From Gemmatimonadales bacterium UBA1120 (GTDB taxonomy: Bacteria; Gemmatimonadota; Gemmatimonadetes; Longimicrobiales; Gaopeijiaceae), in NCBI GenBank assembly GCA_002313925.1, contig DCAZ01000034.1, positions 1 to 14,805 on the forward strand: a stretch of 14,805 nucleotides of DNA, given 5' to 3'. The translations under genes were made by a program, and so were the position numbers. Shown in pieces: positions 7,759 to 13,983 of the stretch; within the stretch, counting starts at the first letter, position 1; each line of letters starts with the position of its first letter. The notes beneath the pieces were generated by a model. That model was not told the origin of the DNA and did not search any database. It worked only from the letters and a program-made list of their open reading frames with translations.

Positions 7759-8997
7759 TCAGACTTTCCTAAGAACTAGCGTAGCGTTCGAGCCACCAAA
7801 CGCGAATGAATTAGAGACAGCAACGGTGAGCTCAGGTGCCTCTCTCCCATAGCCCGGTACACAGTCGAGGTCACAGTATGGATCTGGATGTGTGAGGTTC
7901 GCCGTCGGAGGTATCCGTCCCTTCTGAAGTGCAATCGCAGTAATCGCTGTCTCAAGCGCCCCGGAAGCACCAACCAAGTGGCCGTGAACGGACTTAGTAG
8001 AACTAACTGCAAGATTTGAAGCATGATCCTCAAAAACATTCTTAATAGCTTCGATCTCAATCGGATCTCCAGACGGAGTTCCTGTCGCATGAGCATTCAC
8101 GTACTGGACTTCCTCGCGTTCGATATCCGCGTCAGTGATCGCTGATCTCATTGCTGCTTCCTGACCTGCAGCGTGTGGTTCCGTCAAACTGAACGCGTCA
8201 CTTGAAACACCATAACCGATGATTTCTGCGATTGGATCTACAGCTCGTTCCCGGAGTGCTGATTCGGCTTCGAGGACGAGTAGGACAGCTCCTTCACCTA
8301 GCACAAATCCAGTCCGTTCAAGGTCAAAAGGTCGACTGGATGCCTCAGGGCCATCCATGTGCGAGCTTGCAAGAACACCAAGTCGTTCCCATGCAGCAAT
8401 CGAGCCATCATTGAGCATGGCTTCAGCTCCGCCACTTAGAGCGGTGTCCAGATAGCCATCGCGAATCGCTCGAAACGCCTCACCAATAGCTACTGTCGAC
8501 GACGCGCAGGCAATCGAGTAGGTATGCGTTGGCCCATGGAGTCCGAATCGCATAGAGATGTGTGAAGCCGGCCCACTTGCCATGATCATCGGTACAGTGC
8601 TGGGCCTTCCCCTTCGGCTCTGGCGCACAAAATACGTTCGATAGCCCTCCTGTAGAATCTCCGCACCACCAAGTCCACACCCCATGTAGACCCCCATCTC
8701 CCCATTTTCCACACTCTGCCCCTCCCTAAATAACCCAGACGACTGTAAAGCCCCTTCTGCTGCTACGACCGCCATCTGTGAGGCACGCGCCATAAAGAGT
8801 TGCTGGGTCTTGGGGATTCGATCTTTTGGTGTGAAGTCCACGGTTGCAAGTGGAAGGTCTGAACCGAAGTCCGCCGTGCCAGACCTGACCAACCGTACTG
8901 CCGAATCTCCTTGGTAGATCCGATCAAATATCGATACAGGATCTTCTCCGTGGGGAGCAATTAAGCCGAGTCCCGTGATAAAAACGCGCCGCGCCAC
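7759..8997 (-). CDS. Beta-ketoacyl-[ACP] synthase II (FabF-like)
   Basis: This 412-residue protein is a condensing enzyme that extends an acyl chain with malonyl-ACP. Length and residue numbering are almost those of E. coli FabF. The nucleophile is Cys164 in SIACASS, the two histidines are His303 in NAHATGTPSGD and His340 in STKSVHGHLVGASG, Lys335 is in the same motif, and the gating phenylalanine is Phe400 in NSFAFGGSNA. All catalytic residues are intact, so it should be an active decarboxylating elongation synthase rather than a chain-length factor. It starts at GTG 8997, only 8 bp after the stop of the ACP gene, so the two are surely cotranscribed. None of the usual partners (fabD, fabG, fabH, plsX) is adjacent. 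It could be the housekeeping FabF or a second copy for a special lipid; the window does not decide. Confidence 0.93.
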   Translation of the reverse strand: MARRVFITGLGLIAPHGEDPVSIFDRIYQGDSAVRLVRSGTADFGSDLPLATVDFTPKDRIPKTQQLFMARASQMAVVAAEGALQSSGLFREGQSVENGEMGVYMGCGLGGAEILQEGYRTYFVRQSRRGRPSTVPMIMASGPASHISMRFGLHGPTHTYSIACASSTVAIGEAFRAIRDGYLDTALSGGAEAMLNDGSIAAWERLGVLASSHMDGPEASSRPFDLERTGFVLGEGAVLLVLEAESALRERAVDPIAEIIGYGVSSDAFSLTEPHAAGQEAAMRSAITDADIEREEVQYVNAHATGTPSGDPIEIEAIKNVFEDHASNLAVSSTKSVHGHLVGASGALETAITAIALQKGRIPPTANLTHPDPYCDLDCVPGYGREAPELTVAVSNSFAFGGSNATLVLRKV

Positions 8998-9005
8998 GGG
9001 CCGTG

Positions 9006-9245
9006 TCAGTCGCCCTTAGCCTCGATAAGCTCATCGATCAGCGTTGCAGCCTCGTTGAGCGTTTCGAATTCAGCTCGGTCGTCTGGAACCTCAATGTTGA
9101 ACTCATCTTCGACGTCAAAGAGGAATTCTACCACCATAAGCGAATCAAGGCCGAGGTCAGTTAGAGTCGCCTCGGGCCGAATCTTATCCTTGTCGACGTC
9201 GTACTTATCGACGAGTACTTCTGCTAGATAGGAGTAGGCGCTCAT
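9006..9245 (-). CDS. Acyl carrier protein
   Basis: This 79-residue acidic protein carries acyl chains on a phosphopantetheine arm. The attachment motif is LGLDSLMVVE, with Ser35 the modified residue, one position from Ser36 of E. coli AcpP. The four-helix pattern and an acidic helix II after the serine (EFLFDVEDEFNIEVPDD) are typical. I chose ATG 9245 because it gives the usual ACP length; TTG 9275 would add ten residues that do not look like an ACP N-terminus, and no strong ribosome site favours either. It is the first gene of an operon with the ketoacyl synthase 8 bp downstream, and its promoter must lie in the divergent gap up to 9470. Whether it serves bulk fatty-acid synthesis or a dedicated lipid is not visible. 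Confidence 0.93.
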   Translation of the reverse strand: MSAYSYLAEVLVDKYDVDKDKIRPEATLTDLGLDSLMVVEFLFDVEDEFNIEVPDDRAEFETLNEAATLIDELIEAKGD

Positions 9246-9397
9246 ACCGGCGCTTCGCCATGCAGGAGAAAACAAAGTGAGCCCGCGCTAGCGAGCAATT
9301 CAAAAAAATCGATGCGAAAGGTATCATGCCTGGAGCGCTCAACACAGTTTCACACCACTAAAGGCCCGGAACTTAGAATGAACGAGGATATCAGCCG

Positions 9398-9411
9398 TTG
9401 TGTTGACACAA
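9398..9411 (+). promoter_or_regulatory. Palindrome overlapping a consensus -35 box upstream of the lipoprotein dehydrogenase
   Basis: TTGTGT and ACACAA are perfect 6-bp arms around a 2-base centre. The 3' part contains TTGACA at 9403-9408, the exact sigma-70 -35 consensus. A matching -10 is not convincing; the closest is a weak ACGATT at 9428-9433, 19 bases downstream. The arrangement would suit a repressor that competes with RNA polymerase. It lies about 60 bases before the chosen start at 9471. The remainder of 9246-9470 shows no further gene I can support. Confidence 0.3.
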
Positions 9412-9470
9412 GATTGAAGCTGGGCCCACGATTACGGAAACTCTTAGTGCGTGACCAGCTTGGAGAAAAC

Positions 9471-10715
9471 ATGACAACCGCAAAGATATTCATGATCCGT
9501 ATTCGGTCCGCGATAGGCGTATTGTCGCTTGCCGGTGTTACATGTTTGGTTGCCTGCTCGAATGAGGAGCAGACAACACCTGGCTTGGACGACTATCGTC
9601 TAGAAAACTATGCCGACTTATCGCCAGAAGACTTCGTTCAGAAGTTCAATCTGCGGGAATCTGATGTAGCTGTTCGTGATCTTCCGGGCTGGGCGCCACT
9701 TAAGAAGGTCGTGGTAGAGATGCCAGGGAATGAACCTTGGGAAAATCGTTTTGAGCGACTGGAATTTCTTAGAGAGAGGGCTCCTGACGTAGAGTTCATT
9801 CCGGTCAAGAATCTTTCAGATGCGATAGAAAGGGGCGTGCTAGCTGATGCACAAGCCACCATAGGTCTCGGTTGTGGTCCTAGCACTGTGGACGCCATCG
9901 GTCCTGATGTGAGATGGATTCAGTCAGGCAGTGTAGGACTTGACCGCTGTTTCAATACGATCGGCGAAGAAGCTGAAAGAATGCAGAATATTCTTCGAGA
10001 GAGAAATATTCTTGTCAGCTCCATCCGTGACATGACAAAACATGCTATCGCACAGCATTCCTTCACCATAATGCTTTCTCTGATCGGAGGCATGGATATT
10101 CATGCGGAAAGACAGCGACAACATATATGGGGAAGAACCACTACAGATGTAGTACGAGATAAGAATCTTGATGTGGAGTTTCAGGACCTGACTTTGCTTG
10201 TTGTGGGATTGGGGAGTCTCGGTACAGAAGTGGGAAGACTCGCACATGCTTTGGGTATGAGAGTAATCGCAACACGAAATACCAGTCGTTCTGGGCCGGA
10301 TTTTGTAGATTATGTCGGCTTGTCAGATGAGATGTTTGATCTAGCAAACCAAGCAGATATAGTGTTTGCCGCGGTGCCGCCGACACCGGCTACGCTTGGA
10401 TTATTTGATATGAAATTTTTCGAGGCCATGAAAGAGTCGGCGTATTTTGTCAGTATAGCCCGTCTTGGAGTTGTCAACTGGGAAGATCTTAAGATGGCAC
10501 TCAAATCAGAAAAGATCGCTGGCTTCGGGACTGATGACCTGCCTCAAGATGACTTCGAACTATGGGATCTTCCGCGAGTAATCATGACCCCACATGTATC
10601 GGATTATTCTCCTCGTTACAGGGACAATCAGTACGTGTTTTACCGCGAGAATTTGAGGCGCTATATGGCCGGAGAAAAGTTGCTTAATCTGATCGATATC
10701 CAACGTGGGTACTAG
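9471..10715 (+). CDS. Predicted lipoprotein D-isomer 2-hydroxyacid dehydrogenase-like protein
   Basis: This 414-residue protein has the fold of D-2-hydroxyacid dehydrogenases, which interconvert 2-keto acids and 2-hydroxy acids with NAD(P)H. The nucleotide-binding motif is GLGSLG at 246-251; the strand after it reads VIATRNTS, where arginine replaces the usual acidic residue, hinting at NADP. The substrate arginine is Arg331 (SIARLG) and the catalytic histidine is His375 (TPHVS). The segment that normally reads DVFExEP is shortened to TDDLPQDDFE (354-363), so the usual catalytic glutamate seems absent. The N-terminus is odd for this family: basic residues, a hydrophobic core and a lipobox LVAC at 26-29, with Ser30 after the cysteine, which suggests an outer-membrane lipoprotein. 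The start at ATG 9471 has GGAG five bases upstream; an open frame to 9312 lacks such a site. The TPR gene follows 115 bp later. Confidence 0.85.
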   Translation: MTTAKIFMIRIRSAIGVLSLAGVTCLVACSNEEQTTPGLDDYRLENYADLSPEDFVQKFNLRESDVAVRDLPGWAPLKKVVVEMPGNEPWENRFERLEFLRERAPDVEFIPVKNLSDAIERGVLADAQATIGLGCGPSTVDAIGPDVRWIQSGSVGLDRCFNTIGEEAERMQNILRERNILVSSIRDMTKHAIAQHSFTIMLSLIGGMDIHAERQRQHIWGRTTTDVVRDKNLDVEFQDLTLLVVGLGSLGTEVGRLAHALGMRVIATRNTSRSGPDFVDYVGLSDEMFDLANQADIVFAAVPPTPATLGLFDMKFFEAMKESAYFVSIARLGVVNWEDLKMALKSEKIAGFGTDDLPQDDFELWDLPRVIMTPHVSDYSPRYRDNQYVFYRENLRRYMAGEKLLNLIDIQRGY

Positions 10716-10736
10716 TATTTTCAATACCGACGATAT

Positions 10737-10757
10737 TCAGGGTTCCATAAATCCTGA
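10737..10757 (+). other. Hairpin between the dehydrogenase and TPR genes
   Basis: TCAGGGTT (10737-10744) pairs with AATCCTGA (10750-10757) across a 5-base loop, eight pairs including one G-U. No run of T follows, so it is not a classical terminator. It could protect the 3' end of the dehydrogenase message or partly attenuate reading into the TPR gene. Short hairpins of this strength also arise by chance. Confidence 0.25.
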
Positions 10758-10830
10758 GATCAAGTAGGATGAGTTCCCAGTAGAGTTGAGGATGTGAGTA
10801 TCGTGAACAGGAGCACTACCACTAGCTAGT

Positions 10831-11649
10831 ATGATACATATAAGAATCTTCAGTTTATTGATGTTTCTCGCTCTATGCCCAACCAACGACTCTCTGACGG
10901 TTCTGGCTCAGGCCCCGCTCACTGTACAAGCCGTCAAACCTCTAGCCCCAACCGCCTTAGCCACAGGAGATTCGCTCTTCTTCTCTATGGAGCCGCTTGC
11001 TTCGTTTAGACGCCTCGAAGCACGAGTGGAGATAGCTCCAAGTGACTACGAAGCTCGTTGGAGAGCCGCACGCGCTGCTCTTATCCTTGGAGTTATAGAA
11101 GAAGACAGGGAACGAACAGGTCGTTGGCTTAGAATTGCTGTCCAGCATGCTTCGGAAGCACGGGCCTTGCGACCTGATAATGTAGATGCAATAGCATGGT
11201 TGGCAGCAGCGAAGGGACGGCTAGCCCAAGACATCGGAGGGGCCCGAGAACAGGTCAGATTGGCACAGGAGGTGTGGGCCTTGACCCAAGAGGCTCTGGC
11301 AATTGACGGTAACCACGCATTAGCTAACAGTGTCTTCGGCAAGCTCAATCAAGAAGTTCGAAGCCTATCAGGCTTCGAACGCTTCATCGCACGAACTTTC
11401 ATGGGCGGTGGGGACCCAATGAAGTCCAGTTCTTGGGAAGCTGCTGAAGAACACATTCTCAGAGCACTTGAGAATGAACCGGGCACTGTACTCTTCTACA
11501 AAGACCTGGGAGACACCTACCGTCTTCAGGACAAACTAGACCTGGCGCGGACTACATATCAGGAAGGTCTGGCAGCACCAGACCTGTACCCTTCGGATCC
11601 TATGTGGAAAGAGCAAATGGTCGACAGGATAAAGCAGCTCAGTCGTTAG
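10831..11649 (+). CDS. Secreted TPR-repeat protein of unknown function
   Basis: This 272-residue protein starts with a Sec signal peptide: hydrophobic residues 5-16, then a cleavage site near VLAQA at 24-28. The rest is alpha-helical and reads as tetratricopeptide-like repeats, recognisable at about 100-125 (alanine-rich helices with the ALRPDN turn), 145-168 (EALAIDGNHALAN), 200-220 (ILRALENEPGT) and 222-248 (LGDTYRLQDKLDLARTTYQEGL). Such proteins act as binding scaffolds, here presumably in the periplasm. No enzymatic motif is visible. The ATG at 10831 has no ribosome site close by, and an in-frame TGA at 10804-10806 rules out a longer protein. It lies 115 bp after the lipoprotein dehydrogenase on the same strand and converges with the GT4 gene only 3 bp away. 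I do not recognise a specific family. Confidence 0.8.
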   Translation: MIHIRIFSLLMFLALCPTNDSLTVLAQAPLTVQAVKPLAPTALATGDSLFFSMEPLASFRRLEARVEIAPSDYEARWRAARAALILGVIEEDRERTGRWLRIAVQHASEARALRPDNVDAIAWLAAAKGRLAQDIGGAREQVRLAQEVWALTQEALAIDGNHALANSVFGKLNQEVRSLSGFERFIARTFMGGGDPMKSSSWEAAEEHILRALENEPGTVLFYKDLGDTYRLQDKLDLARTTYQEGLAAPDLYPSDPMWKEQMVDRIKQLSR

Positions 11650-11652
11650 TGG

Positions 11653-12795
11653 TCAGCCTCGGGATCCTGAGGCTTCTCTGTAGATACGCTCATGTTCCTC
11701 CACAACGAGCGGCCAATCAAATGGAGGGGGATTCCTAATACTCCACTCACATAGCCTCACAAGTAGACCACGATCGCAAGCAAGTTGTGTCAGAGCATCT
11801 ATCATTCCCTGATCCGTATCGACCAGAAGCCCTGCTAACCCATCTGGCACGATCTCCGGTAAGCTACCAGTCCTAAACGCAACAACAGGCAGACCAACCG
11901 CACGAGCCTCTAAAGCAGAGAGTCCAAAAGCCTCCCGGGTACTGGAGAGGATAAATACATCAGAATTACGTAATACTTCCCGAACATCTTTACGGGGTAT
12001 CGCTCCCAGAAATTTTGCCTCCACACCCAAGCGAGATGCCTGCCTCTCAAGGGCAGATCGACGTGGGCCATCTCCCACGAATGTGACCCTAAACGTATGC
12101 CCATCTGGAATATTCTTCTGAGCCGCGGCCACAACTTTAAGCAAAGCTGAGCCTCTTTTTCGGTTCTTGAGACGCTGGACGGTAACCAGATCTATGCAGT
12201 TTCTTGCGGGCACCGAGACAGAGCCTCCCTCACTCCACCATCCAATATCTACACCGTTTGCCAACACTGTTGTCGGGCGACCGAGAACCCTAGACACTCC
12301 GTCTGCGACCGTTGGGCTAACGCCAGCTACCACCTGTGGCCAAGATCCCCATTTTGTTAGAGCGTGGGACAGCTTATAAACCCATTCATGTCCTCCCAAC
12401 GTCGAATGGAATGTCACAACGAGTGGCAAGCCCAGTGAGTGTGCGGCCCAGCCACCGGCGAGAGCACCCGCCGAAGCAATCGATGCATGCACATGTACCA
12501 CATCAGGTGACCACGCAACGAGATCCTCTCGAAGGCGCTTCGGAAGCAGAGGAGATATCGGTACCCCCATCATCGGGACCTTGAAAGAAGGAATCCTGAC
12601 AGCCCGGAAATTTTCAGCTTGCGAGGTCGGCACTGATGGTACGCGAGCCCCTTGTTCTGAGGTACTCTCGGGCGTCATGGTCAAAATCCGAACGTCATGC
12701 CGGCGATCAGCAAGCGTACGAGCTAGATCATCGATCAGGTGCTCAACCCCCCCGAGTCTTGGAAGGTAGTATTCAGCCAACAGCGCAATCTTCAG
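11653..12795 (-). CDS. Family 4 glycosyltransferase (GT-B fold), probably starting at CTG
   Basis: This protein of about 380 residues is a retaining GT4 glycosyltransferase that moves a sugar from a nucleotide donor to a lipid or saccharide on the cytoplasmic side. The N-terminal Rossmann domain opens with a KIALLAEYYLPRLGGVE element, in which GG contacts the donor; SPDVVHVHAS follows near 96-105. The C-terminal domain has VTVQRL, FVGDGPRR and the EX7E motif EAFGLSALE (Glu288 and Glu296), all intact. The start is unusual: an in-frame TAG directly precedes CTG AAG ATT GCG at 12795, with GGAGG five bases upstream. TTG at 12780 is possible but is 20 bases from that ribosome site and would remove the first beta strand. 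It is the last gene of a run with the GNAT protein, 25 bp upstream. The sugar and acceptor are unknown. Confidence 0.9.
   Translation of the reverse strand: MKIALLAEYYLPRLGGVEHLIDDLARTLADRRHDVRILTMTPESTSEQGARVPSVPTSQAENFRAVRIPSFKVPMMGVPISPLLPKRLREDLVAWSPDVVHVHASIASAGALAGGWAAHSLGLPLVVTFHSTLGGHEWVYKLSHALTKWGSWPQVVAGVSPTVADGVSRVLGRPTTVLANGVDIGWWSEGGSVSVPARNCIDLVTVQRLKNRKRGSALLKVVAAAQKNIPDGHTFRVTFVGDGPRRSALERQASRLGVEAKFLGAIPRKDVREVLRNSDVFILSSTREAFGLSALEARAVGLPVVAFRTGSLPEIVPDGLAGLLVDTDQGMIDALTQLACDRGLLVRLCEWSIRNPPPFDWPLVVEEHERIYREASGSRG
11655..11674. terminator. Hairpin in the convergent junction, possible terminator
   Basis: AGCCTC and GAGGCT form six perfect pairs, extended by one G-U and one G-C pair around a GATC loop. 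It begins 5 bases after the TPR gene stop and overlaps the last codons of the GT4 gene. Only a weak pyrimidine run (TTCTCT) follows on the plus strand, so termination is possible but not secured. Confidence 0.35.
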
Positions 12796-12800
12796 CTAAA

Positions 12801-12805
12801 CCTCC
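12801..12805 (-). promoter_or_regulatory. Ribosome binding site GGAGG pointing to a CTG start at 12795
   Basis: On the minus strand GGAGG, five bases, then CTG AAG ATT GCG. TAG lies just before the CTG in frame, so no earlier start exists, and the next conventional start, TTG 12780, is too far away. Confidence 0.6.
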
Positions 12806-12820
12806 GTCGCCCGTTCACGT

Positions 12821-13957
12821 TCAACGCTCTCTCAGTGGCTTCTCGTAAATGCGCCATCGTTTGTGTGGAACAAGTCCAAGTGACCTCAACGGTGAAACTA
12901 GTGTCTCATTCTCCTCAAGGATCCATGAGGCTTCTGCTTCTTCAGCTCCTAGTTCGACGGCTCGGCGAGCTACCTCATGCATCAGTAATGAGAAAAATCC
13001 ACGGTTCCGGTAGTCACGCCTGAGCCCTAACAGAATGATGCGTCCACTGAGTACCCTCGGTAGGGTTAAGAAAAGGCGAGCCATGTTCCATGGCCACAGG
13101 CGCCCTGAGGGTATGCGGCGGAGCACGCGATTGATATCTCGAGCAACTACAACGAATCCGACCGCTTCTCCATCGACTTCAGCGATGCACGCGAACCGAG
13201 GGTGCAAGACCGAACGAAGATCCTTGGCGAGGTGCCAAAATTCCTGCCAAGAAGGTGGCACGAAGCCCCAATTATCTACCCAAGCATCACAGTACAACTT
13301 ATGGAAGGTCCTGACTTCCTGTTCGAACCGGCTAAAATCCCATTCGCGAAATACCAACTTCGTCCGGGCAAGCTTCCGCTCAACCACCTTCTTCATGCGA
13401 TCCGGGAAACCGAACTCCGATCCCTGGATGAGACGGTAGCCGAGTAGGTCTTTAGCGCCCCTATAGCCACTACTCTCAAGCAAGCGCTCATAGTACGGCG
13501 GTGTCCACGGTGTCATGATCACGGCTTCGCGATCAAACCCATCTACCAGAAGTCCACATTCATGGTTCATGGAAGGATTTACCGGGCCTCTCGCTGCCTC
13601 GAGACCTCTTTCTCGCAACCACTGTCCGGCTCTCTCCATGAGCGCACCGGCTGCTTCCTGGTCGTCCCTACACTCAAAAAACCCAAAGAAGCCAACCCGA
13701 TCTCCGTGATATTCGTTGTGCCAACCATTCCGTATGGCCGCGACCCGACCCACAGGACGACCTTCTCGTTCTGCGATGAATAATCCTCTCTCCGCAGATT
13801 GATAAAAGGGGTTCTTTTTCCGATCTAAGACGCCGCGAACTACTGCACGGAGAGGGGGGACCCAGGCAGAGTGGTCCCGATCATGGACCTTCCAGGATAC
13901 ATCGATAAAGCGCGCGGTCCCTCTCCACCCATCCACTTGCTTTATTTGAAGAGTCAA
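12821..13957 (-). CDS. GNAT-superfamily acyltransferase of the YghO type (possible ceramide-synthase-like)
   Basis: This 378-residue protein resembles the YghO-type family of GNAT acyltransferases. Typical traits are WVPPLR at 32-37, FFGFFECRDD at 90-99, the family signature RGPVNPSMNHECGLLVDGFD at 123-142, and PYYERLLESSGY at 154-165. The C-terminal half carries a GNAT core with an acyl-CoA loop around RRDYRNRGFF at 313-322, where the usual third glycine is replaced. From memory, the Caulobacter ceramide synthase bCerS belongs to this type, so N-acylation of a long-chain base is one possible role; most members are uncharacterised. The start is TTG 13957, with GAGG eight bases upstream. It lies 26 bp after the DAO-like gene and 25 bp before the GT4 gene, so the three form a likely operon. 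Family resemblance is strong by eye; the reaction is inferred. Confidence 0.8.
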   Translation of the reverse strand: MTLQIKQVDGWRGTARFIDVSWKVHDRDHSAWVPPLRAVVRGVLDRKKNPFYQSAERGLFIAEREGRPVGRVAAIRNGWHNEYHGDRVGFFGFFECRDDQEAAGALMERAGQWLRERGLEAARGPVNPSMNHECGLLVDGFDREAVIMTPWTPPYYERLLESSGYRGAKDLLGYRLIQGSEFGFPDRMKKVVERKLARTKLVFREWDFSRFEQEVRTFHKLYCDAWVDNWGFVPPSWQEFWHLAKDLRSVLHPRFACIAEVDGEAVGFVVVARDINRVLRRIPSGRLWPWNMARLFLTLPRVLSGRIILLGLRRDYRNRGFFSLLMHEVARRAVELGAEEAEASWILEENETLVSPLRSLGLVPHKRWRIYEKPLRER

Positions 13958-13983
13958 GTCGTCGACCTCAGTACTTCACAACG

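Noticed and set aside
9285..9300. CGCTAGCG palindrome between the ACP and dehydrogenase genes
   Set aside because: Eight bases without extension are expected by chance in a window of this size.
9312..9470. N-terminal extension of the dehydrogenase from ATG 9312 or 9378
   Set aside because: No ribosome site at either start; the extension would push the signal peptide and lipobox to residue 80, and the region contains a palindromic promoter-like element.
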